A stretch of 64,000 nucleotides of DNA from CAYREV01 sp964423345 (GTDB lineage: Bacteria; Bacteroidota; Rhodothermia; Balneolales; Balneolaceae): assembly GCA_964423345.1 (NCBI GenBank), contig CAYREV010000003.1, forward strand, positions 1 to 64,000, in the 5' to 3' direction. The notes beneath the pieces were generated by a model, which made no database searches, had not been told where the DNA came from, and worked only from the letters and a program-made list of their open reading frames with translations. This document shows positions 31,573 through 41,645 of this stretch, in pieces (positions within the stretch are counted from its first letter, which is position 1; each line of letters opens with the position of its first letter). The translations under genes and the position numbers were made by a program.

Positions 31573-33207
31573 CTACATCTGCTCCGGTGCGGTAATGCCC
31601 AGAATCCCAAGACCGTTGGCCAGTACCCGGGCTGCCGCCCGGGCCAGCTCCGAACGGGCCTGAACCAGGTTTTCCTCTTCTCCCAGTATGCGGCAGTCAT
31701 GATAGAAGGTGGTGAAGTGGGAGGCCAGGTCGTCCAGGTAGTTGATAAGTCGATGAGGTTCCCGGCTATCGGAAGCACTGACAATAATTTCAGGAAAACG
31801 GATCAGGCTTTTGATCAGTTTTATTTCGCTGGGATGATCCAACAGTCCCAGAGCGGCTTCGTCGCCGAATTCATACTGCTCTTCCACCTTCCTGAGTATA
31901 CTGTGGATACGAGCATGCGCATATTGCAGGTAAAAGACAGGGTTTTTTTCCCCGGCTTCTTTGGCTTCGGCGATATCAAATTCAAGATGGGTATTGGGCG
32001 ACCGCATCAGGAAGAAAAACCGGGTGACGTCGGAGCCCACCTCATCCATCAGCTCGTCGAGAGTGACGAAGTTGGCTTTACGGGTACTCATCTTGAAGGG
32101 TTTGCCCTCCTTGACGATGGTCACAAACTGGTAAACGACCACATCGACTTTGGATGCGTCGTATCCGAGGGCTGTTATGCCCGACAGAACATCGGGATAG
32201 GTATCGATATGGTCGGCTCCGAAAATGTCGATACAGCTGTCGTAACCGCGCTCAAGCTTGTCGGCATGGTATGCGATGTCGGGGAGGCGGTAGGTAGGCT
32301 CACCTGAGCTTTTTACCAGCACGGTGTCTTTATCCTTGCCGAATTCGGTGGTCTTGAACCAGGTAGCTCCCTCGCTGTCGTAAGCCAGGCCCTTTTCCCG
32401 GAACGTCTGGATCGTTTCTTCAATGGAGCCGTTATCGTACAGGTCATGTTCGTTGAAGAAGGAGTCCATTTCAATACTCATCCTGCGAAGCGTCTGCTGG
32501 ATGTCATCGAAGATGAGTGCTTCGGCCTTCTCCTTAAAGGGGGTTATCTCCTCCCTGTCAGCCAGACGGTCTCCCTGCTCTTCGACGAGAGTTTTGGCGA
32601 TATTCCTGATGTATTCCCCCTCGTATCCGCCTTCGGGAAATTCAGCCTCCATACCCAGCTCCTGAAGGTATCGGGCCCTGACACTTTCTCCCAGCATACG
32701 CATCTGCCGGCCGGCATTGTTGAAATAATATTCGCGGTCGACTTCCGCGCCGGTCCATTCAAGAAGGCGGGCTACGGTATCGCCCAGCACGGCATTGCGT
32801 CCGTGGCCTACGGTCAGTGGACCGGTGGGGTTGGCACTGACAAATTCAACGAGGATTTTTTCTCCCTCATGTTTCCCGGATTTACCGAAACGGCTGCCTT
32901 CACCCAAAATACCCCGGAGTTCCGTATATAGGTAGTCGGTTGCATAACGGAAATTGATGAAGCCCGGGCCTGCGATTTCAACGGAGGTAATTTTATCATC
33001 CTCATATTCCAGCGCGTCAACTATCTGTTCTGCGATGGTGCGGGGATTGTTTTTCAGGGGGCGAGCCAGCATCATGGCAATATTGGTGGCGGCATCGCCG
33101 TGTTCCGGCTGGTTGGGTTTTTCAATCTGTATCTCCGGGATATCCTCTTCATCAAGGTCAAACTGCCGGAGCGACCGTGCAATAATTTTTTTCAGGTACT
33201 GCTTCAT
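31573..33207 (-). CDS. argS: Arginyl-tRNA synthetase
   Basis: A 544-residue class I synthetase. An N-terminal ArgRS additional domain is followed by the HIGH-equivalent block NPTGPLTVGHGRNAVLGD, the KMSK-equivalent GKPFKMSTRKANFVTL, and the C-terminal anticodon-binding DALR domain ending ARAAARVLANGLGILGITAPEQM. The GHGRN form of HIGH is normal for ArgRS. Length matches the family (550-580). radC lies upstream in the same direction across an 86-base spacer with short heptamer repeats. Confidence 0.96.
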   Translation of the reverse strand: MKQYLKKIIARSLRQFDLDEEDIPEIQIEKPNQPEHGDAATNIAMMLARPLKNNPRTIAEQIVDALEYEDDKITSVEIAGPGFINFRYATDYLYTELRGILGEGSRFGKSGKHEGEKILVEFVSANPTGPLTVGHGRNAVLGDTVARLLEWTGAEVDREYYFNNAGRQMRMLGESVRARYLQELGMEAEFPEGGYEGEYIRNIAKTLVEEQGDRLADREEITPFKEKAEALIFDDIQQTLRRMSIEMDSFFNEHDLYDNGSIEETIQTFREKGLAYDSEGATWFKTTEFGKDKDTVLVKSSGEPTYRLPDIAYHADKLERGYDSCIDIFGADHIDTYPDVLSGITALGYDASKVDVVVYQFVTIVKEGKPFKMSTRKANFVTLDELMDEVGSDVTRFFFLMRSPNTHLEFDIAEAKEAGEKNPVFYLQYAHARIHSILRKVEEQYEFGDEAALGLLDHPSEIKLIKSLIRFPEIIVSASDSREPHRLINYLDDLASHFTTFYHDCRILGEEENLVQARSELARAAARVLANGLGILGITAPEQM

Positions 33208-33253
33208 CTATATATGGTACTGGAATTAATATTTTGCCTGAATATAAGCAGTA

Positions 33254-33298
33254 GAATTAGGAATTAAGAATTAGGAATGGGGTATTCCCAATTCTAAT
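33254..33298. repeat. Heptamer repeats and hairpin between radC and argS
   Basis: GAATTAG, GAATTAA, GAATTAG and a partial GAAT follow one another at 33254-33278 (7-base period). ATTAGGAATGGG (33270-33281) can pair with the sequence ending at 33298 (one mismatch, one wobble), forming a hairpin that begins at the radC stop and could serve as a minus-strand terminator. Otherwise this spacer is empty. Confidence 0.5.
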
Positions 33299-34013
33299 TA
33301 AGTATGCCTTCTGCCCGAAGGCTGGTATAGCTGTCGCCGGCAATGATGATGTGGTCGTCAACGGGTACACCGAGTAGTTTTCCCGCCTCAGCCAGCCGTT
33401 TGGTGAGGCGGACATCCGCACCGGAGGCCTTGGGGTTTCCACTGGGGTGGTTATGCAGCAGCAGTATGCTGTTGGCATTGTTCATGACGGCCTGCCGCAT
33501 CACTTCTGCGGGGTCTACAATGGTAGCGGTGGAGCCACCCGAACTGATCCTTTTATAACCATCCATGATTTTTGCATTGTTGAGGAAACAGACGATGAAA
33601 ACTTCCTTGGTGAGGTCCCGCAACCTGGGCCCGAAATAGGATACGGCTTCCTGTGGAGAGGTAATCTGCACCCGGTCGCCGAGGCTGGCCACCTGTATGC
33701 GGCGGGATAGTTCAAAGACGGCTTCGAGGGTGAGCCCCTTGACCTTTGCGATGCCGGGAATGACCGTCAGTTCCTGCCAGTTTCTGCGCGCCAGTTGCCT
33801 GAGCCCCCCGAAATGATCGAGCAGGGCACGGGCCATCCGGACGACATTCATGCCGGGGCTTCCGGTCCGCAGCAGTATGGACAGCAGCTCGGCATCAGAC
33901 AGGCTTTCACTTCCGTAGCTGGTCAGCTTTTCCCTGGGCTGCTCGTCCGGGGCCATCTCTTTAACGGTTCGTTTCAGGTATTCGCGGGCATCAAAGGATT
34001 CGGCTTCATTCAT
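33294..34013 (-). CDS. radC: RadC family JAMM-domain protein
   Basis: A 239-residue protein from the ATG at 34013. An N-terminal UPF0758 helical region with a helix-hairpin-helix (ELTVIPGIAKVKGLTLEAVFELSRR) precedes the JAMM metal-binding motif HNHPSGNPKASGAD, with an upstream catalytic Glu in EVFIVCFLNN. RadC proteins are widespread; the old link to recombination repair is weak and their activity is unsettled. A longer in-frame reading to 34235 has no RadC-like sequence and was not used. Divergent from the DUF5916 gene. Confidence 0.93.
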   Translation of the reverse strand: MNEAESFDAREYLKRTVKEMAPDEQPREKLTSYGSESLSDAELLSILLRTGSPGMNVVRMARALLDHFGGLRQLARRNWQELTVIPGIAKVKGLTLEAVFELSRRIQVASLGDRVQITSPQEAVSYFGPRLRDLTKEVFIVCFLNNAKIMDGYKRISSGGSTATIVDPAEVMRQAVMNNANSILLLHNHPSGNPKASGADVRLTKRLAEAGKLLGVPVDDHIIIAGDSYTSLRAEGILN

Positions 34014-34265
34014 GGGTATGCGGTTGGTTGAAAATGTTTGTTCTCTTGTATGACCGTCCGGAGGGCCGTTACTTACATTAGAAGGCAGGAGAGTTGATAA
34101 TCCAATATTTGTCAGGAGCCATTTCAAAACCCCCATACCCCTATGCGTCCGGGATACAGCCGGAGGCAGAATGTTAACCGGAGGTGAAGTGAAACAATTA
34201 AAAAAATATACGTATGAAGAGACGAGTGAGATCAAAAACCAAGTGCTAAAGCGTAAAAAATCAGG

Positions 34266-36509
34266 ATGACTATTAAAACCTATTGTACAGCTATTACAAC
34301 CCTTCTTCTCTCTTTCAGCACCCTATATGCCCAGAACGGAGAAACATCCCGGATACAACCCCGGCCGATAGAGCAGGATTTTGATATATCGGCAGAAATG
34401 GATAACCCCGCCTGGGATAAGGCACCCTCGGTTTTCATTAAGAACCAGGTGATGCCCGACGATCAGGCCGATGCAACTGTGGAAACGGAAGTTAAAGTTT
34501 TATACAGCCGGGATAACCTGTACCTGGCTTTTATCTGCCATGACCCGGAACCCGGAAATATCAGGGCCAACTTCGCCGACCGCGACAGCAATTTCAGAGA
34601 CGATTTTGTGGGTTTCTTTTTGGATACCTTTAATAACAACCAGCAGGCCTATGAATTCTTTGTCAATCCCCTGGGCATTCAGATGGACGGCATGCGGTCG
34701 GGCAATAATGAGGATATGAATTACGACCTGCTTTGGTACTCCAAAGGCATGGTTACCGATTCCGGATACAGGGTGGTGATACGCATTCCTTTTAAGAGCC
34801 TTAACTTTCCAAGCAGGGATGTACAAAAATGGTCGGTGCAGTTTCTTCGCAACTATCCCCGCAGCAAACGCTACCAGTTTACCTGGAGCGATGTCAGGCT
34901 GGATAATGCATGCCTTTTATGCCAAAACGGGACCATGACGGGGTTGAAAAATATCGAAAGCGGCAACTCACTGGAGTTTCTTCCTTACGGGATGAGTTAC
35001 CAGAGCAGTTCTCTTGACAACGCAAATCCCTCTTCGGGGCTGGACCACGGTCCGCTGCAGGGCCGTATAGGAGGAAGTATTTCCTACGCACCCTCTTCTA
35101 CCGTTTCGCTGAATGCCGTGGTAAACCCGGACTTCAGCCAGGTGGAAACCGACGCGGCACAGATAGGAGCCAATGAAACCTTTGCTCTTTACTACCCGGA
35201 AAAAAGGCCGTTCTTCATGAAAGGTGCCGAACTGTTTGACACGCCCGAGAACCTATTTTATTCGCGAATGATCAACCGGCCTATAGCCGCCGGTAAATTC
35301 ACCCGGCGGACCGACCGTTACAGCCTGGCATACCTGACTGCATACGACCGAAACAGCCCCTTTATCATTCCGGGCCGGTACGGCAGTTCGCTGGTGCGTT
35401 CCGGGGTCGATTCATACAGCAATATTTTGAGGGGTAAATACACCTTCGGGTCCGAATCGTATGTTGGAGGATTATTGACACTGCGAAACCAGGGCGAAGC
35501 TTCGAACTATGTAGGCAGCATCGACTGGAACCTGCTGCTCGCAGAACATTATTATTTCAGTGGACAACTGGCCTATTCGGATACCCGGGAGCTGGCCGAC
35601 ACCACCCTGTTTGACGGTAGCCGGACGTTCGGAAGAAGTACGTATGATGCGGCCTTTGACGGTGAACACTATGGTGGGTCCATGGTCAGCGGGGAGGTGT
35701 CGAGACGAGCTAAATACTACAGGTTCTCCTTTGAATACAAATCCTTTTCCCCCACCTTCCAGAGCCAGTCAGGCTTCATAAACCGTACGGACCGACGGCA
35801 GCTGGAAGGGTCACAGAGTATTTCCTGGTATCCCAACACGGGTTGGCTCAGCAGGGGCAGTTTCCGGGTGAGCGGAAACTGGCAGTACGATTTTACGGGC
35901 CAGCTGCAGGAGCGGTCCATATACACCGGCCTTACGAACAATTTCGGGGGGCAAACCCGTCTTTCGCTCAGCTATCTTCCGCTTAATGAAGAACGTTTTC
36001 GCGGCCGCTATTTTACCGGAATGGACCGGGTGATGATCAATTTCAACTCCACACCCATGGATGCATTGTCCTTCAGGGGGCATATCGATTTCGGTGAATA
36101 CATCTTCCGCTCATTCAACCCCACTCTCGGCAATGGATACAACATATCGGCCGGAGCCACGGTCAAGCCCACCGACCGGCTGGAGGTGTCGCTGAACTAC
36201 CGTTATTCTACATTGTCGGCCAAAGAGGGGGGAGCAAACTTTTTCAGCGGTGACATATACCGGATGACCAGCCGGTATAATTTCTCGCGCAAGCTGTTTA
36301 CCCGTTTTATCACGCAGTATAATTCCTTCAACGAACAGATACAGATCTATCCGCTCCTGTACTACAAGATCAATCCCTTCACAAAATTCTATGTGGGGAT
36401 GACCGATTACCTGAATCATTTTGACCGGGCGGGCGCCAACGGACTTAGAGGGTATGCAGAAACGGACCGGCAGTTCTTCGTGAAGTTCCAGTACCTTATC
36501 CAGGGTTAA
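34266..36509 (+). CDS. DUF5916 protein: CBM9-like domain plus outer-membrane barrel
   Basis: A 747-residue exported protein with a signal peptide (residues 1-22, ending TLYAQ). Residues about 35-230 form a carbohydrate-binding-module-9-like domain (DFDISAEMDNPAWDKAP, VLYSRDNLYLAFICHDPEP, DDFVGFFLDTF). The remainder is a DUF5916 beta-barrel with the hallmark NPDFSQVETDAAQIGANETF and YPEKRPFFMKGAELF. The C-terminal strand ends in FQYLIQG, suiting outer-membrane insertion. Members are common in Bacteroidota; function is unknown, with sugar or lipid binding at the surface a possibility. Confidence 0.88.
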   Translation: MTIKTYCTAITTLLLSFSTLYAQNGETSRIQPRPIEQDFDISAEMDNPAWDKAPSVFIKNQVMPDDQADATVETEVKVLYSRDNLYLAFICHDPEPGNIRANFADRDSNFRDDFVGFFLDTFNNNQQAYEFFVNPLGIQMDGMRSGNNEDMNYDLLWYSKGMVTDSGYRVVIRIPFKSLNFPSRDVQKWSVQFLRNYPRSKRYQFTWSDVRLDNACLLCQNGTMTGLKNIESGNSLEFLPYGMSYQSSSLDNANPSSGLDHGPLQGRIGGSISYAPSSTVSLNAVVNPDFSQVETDAAQIGANETFALYYPEKRPFFMKGAELFDTPENLFYSRMINRPIAAGKFTRRTDRYSLAYLTAYDRNSPFIIPGRYGSSLVRSGVDSYSNILRGKYTFGSESYVGGLLTLRNQGEASNYVGSIDWNLLLAEHYYFSGQLAYSDTRELADTTLFDGSRTFGRSTYDAAFDGEHYGGSMVSGEVSRRAKYYRFSFEYKSFSPTFQSQSGFINRTDRRQLEGSQSISWYPNTGWLSRGSFRVSGNWQYDFTGQLQERSIYTGLTNNFGGQTRLSLSYLPLNEERFRGRYFTGMDRVMINFNSTPMDALSFRGHIDFGEYIFRSFNPTLGNGYNISAGATVKPTDRLEVSLNYRYSTLSAKEGGANFFSGDIYRMTSRYNFSRKLFTRFITQYNSFNEQIQIYPLLYYKINPFTKFYVGMTDYLNHFDRAGANGLRGYAETDRQFFVKFQYLIQG

Positions 36510-36524
36510 TCCTGCCGGCGAAAA

Positions 36525-37712
36525 CTACTCTTCGCTGGGCCCTCCCATAAGCGGTTCGTTCATGGCACGGATACTGGCATTGGGCAGTCCCTCGGGATAG
36601 TTGTCCTTGCACATGTCAAGGGCCTCGATGACGATCTCAAGGTGCATTTGCTTGGAGTCTTCATAGAATTCCTGGGCGGCATCGCTGAGCTTCGGCTTGC
36701 CGTGCAACGGCTTGTCGCTTACACACAGCAGCGTTGCATTGGGTACGCGATAGCGATAGCCGTTGGTTGCCACGGTGGCCGATTCCATATCGATGGCAAC
36801 GCTTCGGCTCATATGGATCTGTTCTACGGTTCTCCTTTTGATAAATTCCCAATTGCGATTACCCGTGGTGTAGATGGTGCCCATGCGGTGATTGCGGTTG
36901 TGTTTGTCGAGTACCTCCTTGAGATATACGTTCAGAAGGTAATTGGGGGTGATGGGAATATTCAGGGGCAGAATTTCGTCCAATACCCCGTCGTCGCGCA
37001 TAAATCCCGTAGCGAGGACAAAGTCGCCGATCTCCTGGTGATTGCGCAGTCCCCCGCAATGGCCTACCATGACCATGGCGTCCGGTCGAAGAACAGCTAC
37101 ATGATCGGTAATCGTCTTGGCGTTGGAGGGCCCTACCCCGATATTGATAAGGGAAACACCCTTGTTTTCGGGCAGCTTATAATGGTAGGCCGGCATCTGT
37201 ACCCCCTCCAGGGCCGGCTCTATACAGTCGGGATAACGGTCCCGGAATACATCCACATGCATATCGTAATTGGTAAAGAGAATATACCGCTGGAAGTCCT
37301 CGGGCTTGGTGCCCGTGTAATGTTCCAGCCTGTTGAGTGACATGTCGATTCGCTCGGGGCTGAAGAGAAACAGTTTTTTCTGGGTGATATCCCAGTCGTC
37401 CTCATCGGTGTTGTCAAGAATCTGGGGATCGTTCATGGCGACTCTTTCGCGGGAGGGGAGGATTTTGATATCGGCCCCCTTCTCCGCAAGTTTTTTCAGC
37501 TCGCGAAGAAGATACCAGCGGTAGGCCCTGGGCCTTGCCATCTCTCCGGTTATGATGGGATTGTATTTGGACCAGGATCTTTTAACCAGCACTTTGGGAT
37601 ATTCGCCCTCATCATAGATCTTTTCCATGAGGTCGCAGGCCTGCTCTATATTTTTTTCGAGCTCGGCTTGGGAATCAATATCATCTTTGTGAAATTCTAA
37701 GCGGTTATCCAT
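36525..37712 (-). CDS. amn: AMP nucleosidase
   Basis: A 395-residue enzyme that splits AMP into adenine and ribose 5-phosphate. The C-terminal nucleoside phosphorylase domain contains INIGVGPSNAKTITDH, MVGHCGGLRNHQEIGDFVLATGFMRDDG, the purine-site SVAIDMESATVATNGYRY and CVSDKPLHGKPKL. The N-terminal AMP-specific domain occupies about the first 170 residues. Only 17 bases separate its start codon from that of the divergent Nudix gene. It probably balances adenylate pools. Confidence 0.93.
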   Translation of the reverse strand: MDNRLEFHKDDIDSQAELEKNIEQACDLMEKIYDEGEYPKVLVKRSWSKYNPIITGEMARPRAYRWYLLRELKKLAEKGADIKILPSRERVAMNDPQILDNTDEDDWDITQKKLFLFSPERIDMSLNRLEHYTGTKPEDFQRYILFTNYDMHVDVFRDRYPDCIEPALEGVQMPAYHYKLPENKGVSLINIGVGPSNAKTITDHVAVLRPDAMVMVGHCGGLRNHQEIGDFVLATGFMRDDGVLDEILPLNIPITPNYLLNVYLKEVLDKHNRNHRMGTIYTTGNRNWEFIKRRTVEQIHMSRSVAIDMESATVATNGYRYRVPNATLLCVSDKPLHGKPKLSDAAQEFYEDSKQMHLEIVIEALDMCKDNYPEGLPNASIRAMNEPLMGGPSEE

Positions 37713-37729
37713 ATGCCAAATATCTTGTT

Positions 37730-38305
37730 ATGAATGATTCTTCGTTTGATTTTACAATTGAGCCCTGGTCGGTTGTCAGGGAAAATAAGGAATATAAGAC
37801 ACCAATATTTAATCTTTTAAAACGGACGATGCGGCTGCAGTCCGACACGGAGGAGATGCAAGGCGACTTCTACGTGCTGAAGGCCCCGGAGTGGATCAAT
37901 ATGATTGCGTTTACGGAAGAGGATGAAGTCCTCCTGGTGGAACAGTACCGATATGGCACCCGGGAACCCACGCTGGAAATTCCGGGAGGCATGGTGGATC
38001 CGGGAGAGCAGCCGCTGGATGCCGCCCGCAGGGAGCTGCTTGAGGAAACCGGATATCGGTCGGAAAGATGGGAGAGCCTGGGTAAAGTGAGTGCCAACCC
38101 GGCTATTATGTCGAACTATGCCCACCTGTTTATAGCCAAAGGCTGTTTCTATGAAGGGGTTGTAAATCCGGACACCCACGAACGTATCAACGTGCACAAA
38201 ATGCCCGTGGAAGAGTTTCTGGAACGGGTAAAAGAGGGGGCCATACACCATGCCATTGTAGTTGCGGCCGTCGCCCGTTATCTGCTGATTGAACACAAAT
38301 CGTGA
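37730..38305 (+). CDS. Nudix hydrolase (ADP-ribose pyrophosphatase-like)
   Basis: A 191-residue Nudix protein. The Nudix box is GGMVDPGEQPLDAARRELLEETGY (about residues 84-107), which fits G-x5-E-x7-REUxEExGU. VLLVEQYRYGTREPTLEIPGG just before it is the pattern of ADP-ribose/NDP-sugar hydrolases. Pairing with divergently transcribed AMP nucleosidase suggests a shared nucleotide-salvage or clean-up role. A GC-rich hairpin (AAGCCGG/CCGGCTT, 38306-38330) without a T run follows the stop at once. Confidence 0.9.
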   Translation: MNDSSFDFTIEPWSVVRENKEYKTPIFNLLKRTMRLQSDTEEMQGDFYVLKAPEWINMIAFTEEDEVLLVEQYRYGTREPTLEIPGGMVDPGEQPLDAARRELLEETGYRSERWESLGKVSANPAIMSNYAHLFIAKGCFYEGVVNPDTHERINVHKMPVEEFLERVKEGAIHHAIVVAAVARYLLIEHKS

Positions 38306-38484
38306 AAGCCGGGAAGGCTGCCGCCGGCTTGCAGGCATGCAGGGAAAAATAATTGCAGTATCTATTCAAGCGCTTTATTATATGAGACTTTATTCAATCA
38401 GCTTAGAACGATTCATTCCCGGTTTGCGGTTGTACCGGTCACAGATGAAACAATAACGGTCATCCTAAAGTTAAAAAGCACTCC

Positions 38485-38958
38485 ATGATTGAGACAGGCC
38501 AGAAAATAGATACGAATTTTTCCCTGGACATCGTTAAGGATGGTCAGGAGCAGACGGTAAGCTTCGAGGAGTTGCTGGACAGGCCGGCCATCGTATCGGT
38601 GTATATGCGGAACAATACCTCGGGGTGTGATAAGCAGAACAAAAGCCTTGCCGAACATGCCGAATGGTTTGACAAGCAGGGGTATAACCTGGTAGCCGTC
38701 AGCAAGGACACCTGCGGCTCGCATAAAAATTATGCCGAGAAGCTGGATATCGACTACATCCTTGCTTCAGACCCCGAATACAAATTTGCCGGGGCAACCG
38801 GATCGATTGTGGAAAAGAACATGTATGGCAATACATACGAATCGCCGTCCCGATCGGCATACGTTATTGATACCGACGGCACCGTTCTTGGTATCATTGA
38901 AAAAGTTAATACCAAAGATCACGCTTCTGAACTGAAGGAGCTGATACAGAATTTGTAA
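38485..38958 (+). CDS. Peroxiredoxin, BCP-like
   Basis: A 157-residue thioredoxin-fold protein. The peroxidatic cysteine is in YMRNNTSGCDKQN, aligned with the BCP motif YPKDNTPGCTKE: Thr and Cys are kept, but the usual Pro residues are Met and Ser. NLVAVSKDTCGSHKNYAEKL contains a second Cys at a suitable place for a resolving residue. It likely detoxifies hydroperoxides in the cytoplasm. The topA gene follows 10 bases later, so the two are probably co-transcribed. Confidence 0.85.
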   Translation: MIETGQKIDTNFSLDIVKDGQEQTVSFEELLDRPAIVSVYMRNNTSGCDKQNKSLAEHAEWFDKQGYNLVAVSKDTCGSHKNYAEKLDIDYILASDPEYKFAGATGSIVEKNMYGNTYESPSRSAYVIDTDGTVLGIIEKVNTKDHASELKELIQNL

Positions 38959-38968
38959 AAGCATTTAG

Positions 38969-41515
38969 ATGAAATCACTTGTTATAGTAGAGTCACCTAC
39001 AAAAATTAAAACGCTCAAGAAATTTCTGCCGGACGGCTATGTCCTGGATTCATCCATGGGACATATCCGAGACCTCCCCGCCTCTGCCAAGGAGATTCCC
39101 TCGAAGTACAAAAAGGAGGAGTGGTCAAACCTTGGGGTCAATACCGAAGAGGGTTTTGAGCCTATCTATGTGGTGCCCTACGGCAAGAGAAAAGTGGTAA
39201 AAAAACTCAAGGAACAACTGAAGGACTCCGACGAACTTATACTGGCAACGGACGAAGACCGGGAGGGGGAGGCCATATCATGGCACCTGACGGAGGTGCT
39301 CAACCCGGATATCCCGGTCAAACGAATGGTATTTCGGGAGATTACCGAAGAGGCGATCAACGAGGCATTGAAGAACTTCCGGGATATAGATATGAACCTG
39401 GTCAATGCCCAGGAGGCCCGCCGCATTATTGACCGCCTGGCCGGATACACGGTTTCGCCGCTGCTGTGGAAGAAGATAGCTCCCAAGCTCTCGGCAGGCC
39501 GCGTGCAGTCTGTGGCCGTTCGTTTCCTGGTTGACCGTGAGCGGGAGCGGATGAAGTTTCGTTCTGCCCGGTACTGGGACCTTAAAGCGAAGCTGCAGAA
39601 ACTGGACCAAAAACATATATTTGAAGCCGACCTGGCCCGACTGGACGGCAAGCGCCTGGCTTCGGGTAAAGATTTTGATGAAAACACGGGCAAGCTCAAG
39701 AAGCCCGATTCGGTGGTGCTGCTGGATGACAAGAAAGCCTCCGGCCTGCGTGACGAGCTGGAGCAGGCGGAATGGACCGTTTCAAAAGTGGAGAAAAATC
39801 GTCAAAAACGTAATCCCTCTCCGGCCTTCATCACTTCCACGCTGCAGCAGGAAGCCAACCGGAAGCTTGGGTTCTCGGCCAAACAAACCATGGGCGTAGC
39901 CCAGAAGCTATATGAAAACGGCTATATAACCTATATGAGAACTGATTCGGCCCGGCTTTCGGGCCAGGCTATCGGCGCAGCCCGCAAAGCGGTGGAACAG
40001 GAGTACGGCGAGGAGTACCTCTTTGACCGGGTACGGAATTACGGCGGCGGGTCCAAGGGTGCCCAGGAGGCACATGAGGCAATTCGCCCCGCAGGAAGCC
40101 GGTTCAGGAAACCGCAGGACTCCGGACTGAGAGGAGCTCAGTTTAAGCTGTATGACCTCATCTGGAAACGAACCATTGCAACCCAGATGGCCCGGGCCGA
40201 ACTGGAGTTTACCAATGTAACCATAGAGGCAGAAGCCAACGGAACGACGGCCGAATTCAAGACCAGCGGGAAGAAGATCATCTTCCCAGGCTTTTTCCGG
40301 GCCTATGTGGAAGGTAGCGACGATCCGGATGCAGCCCTGGAAAACCAGGAGAACTTCCTGCCGGAGCTTGCTGAAGGGGAGAAGGTCGAGGAAAAAGGCA
40401 TCGAGCCCATATCCCACGAAACGAAGCCTCCCTCACGCTATACCGAAGCCAGCCTGGTCAAAGAGCTTGAAAAGCAGGGTATCGGCCGTCCGAGTACTTA
40501 TGCGACCATCATCAGTACCATCCAGGACCGCGGATACGTGGAAGCGGAAGGGAATACCCTTATTCCCACTTTTACTGCTTTTGCAGTGACCGAGCTGCTT
40601 GAGAAGAACCTCGAAGACCTGGTCGACAGCGATTTCACTTCAGAGATGGAGAGCAAGCTGGATCAGATAGCGCGCGGGGAACTGGATACCAGGGAGTACC
40701 TGAGCTCCTACTACCAGGGCGAAGAGGGCTTAAAAGCGAAAGTGGACAGGCAGGAGGATAAAATCGACCCCCAGGATGCCAAGCACCTGGCCCTGCCCCT
40801 CCCTGACCTGAATGATATCGAGGTGTATGTCGGCCGGTTCGGCCCCTATATCAAGAAACAGAAGAACGGGGAGGAGTTTACTACCTCCATCCCTGCCAGT
40901 TGGAAGCCCAGTGACCTTTCGGCTGAAAAGCTCGAGGAGCTTATAAAGGCCGAGGAAGAGGGGCCGAAATCGCTTGGCGACCATCCGGAGACGGGTGAGC
41001 CGGTATATGTTCTTAGCGGCCGCTACGGCCCCTATGTACAGGTGGGAGAAGTGACCGAAGAGAACAAAAAACCGCAGCGAGCCTCCCTCCTGAAAGGGAT
41101 GAAGCCGGAGGATGTTGACCTTGACCTTGCCCTGGAGCTGCTGGATCTGCCCAGGACCCTCGGCAAGCATCCCGACACCGGCAAGGAAGTGAAAGCGGGC
41201 GTGGGGCGTTATGGTCCCTTTGTGCTGCATGAGGGAACGTTTGCCTCCCTTCAGAAATCAGACAACGTACTGGAGATAGGGCTGGACAGGGCCGTGGAGC
41301 TTCTGGCACGTAAGAAAAAGCCCAAGCGCAGCTCAGCCATCAAAGAACTGGGCGAACACCCGGCCGACGGCAAGCAGGTACGGGTAATGGACGGCCGTTA
41401 CGGTCCCTATATCAAGCACGGCAAAAAAAATATCAGCCTCCCGGACAGCGTAAAACCGGAAAAGGTGACCATGGAGCAGGCCGTGGATATTATAGCGGAA
41501 AAAGCAAAAAAATAG
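38969..41515 (+). CDS. topA: DNA topoisomerase I (type IA)
   Basis: An 848-residue enzyme that relaxes negative supercoils. The Toprim domain starts KSLVIVESPTKIKTLKKFL and has TDEDREGEAISWHL; the active-site Tyr is in YITYMRTDSARLSG. IGRPSTYATIISTIQDRGYV follows. Instead of cysteine zinc ribbons the C-terminal third has four repeats marked GRFGPYI, GRYGPYV, GRYGPFV and GRYGPYI, one about every 60-65 residues, as in many non-proteobacterial TopA proteins. A basic tail ends the protein. Confidence 0.96.
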   Translation: MKSLVIVESPTKIKTLKKFLPDGYVLDSSMGHIRDLPASAKEIPSKYKKEEWSNLGVNTEEGFEPIYVVPYGKRKVVKKLKEQLKDSDELILATDEDREGEAISWHLTEVLNPDIPVKRMVFREITEEAINEALKNFRDIDMNLVNAQEARRIIDRLAGYTVSPLLWKKIAPKLSAGRVQSVAVRFLVDRERERMKFRSARYWDLKAKLQKLDQKHIFEADLARLDGKRLASGKDFDENTGKLKKPDSVVLLDDKKASGLRDELEQAEWTVSKVEKNRQKRNPSPAFITSTLQQEANRKLGFSAKQTMGVAQKLYENGYITYMRTDSARLSGQAIGAARKAVEQEYGEEYLFDRVRNYGGGSKGAQEAHEAIRPAGSRFRKPQDSGLRGAQFKLYDLIWKRTIATQMARAELEFTNVTIEAEANGTTAEFKTSGKKIIFPGFFRAYVEGSDDPDAALENQENFLPELAEGEKVEEKGIEPISHETKPPSRYTEASLVKELEKQGIGRPSTYATIISTIQDRGYVEAEGNTLIPTFTAFAVTELLEKNLEDLVDSDFTSEMESKLDQIARGELDTREYLSSYYQGEEGLKAKVDRQEDKIDPQDAKHLALPLPDLNDIEVYVGRFGPYIKKQKNGEEFTTSIPASWKPSDLSAEKLEELIKAEEEGPKSLGDHPETGEPVYVLSGRYGPYVQVGEVTEENKKPQRASLLKGMKPEDVDLDLALELLDLPRTLGKHPDTGKEVKAGVGRYGPFVLHEGTFASLQKSDNVLEIGLDRAVELLARKKKPKRSSAIKELGEHPADGKQVRVMDGRYGPYIKHGKKNISLPDSVKPEKVTMEQAVDIIAEKAKK

Positions 41516-41645
41516 GGCGACTGGCTGCATACTGATATTTGGGGGCTTGCGGCCTATCTTGATTTATTACGGCTAAGGGCACTGTATCACTTTCCTGAAA
41601 TTATAACCTGACAATTGATGGCAAGTTTTTTTACTTTGAATAGCC

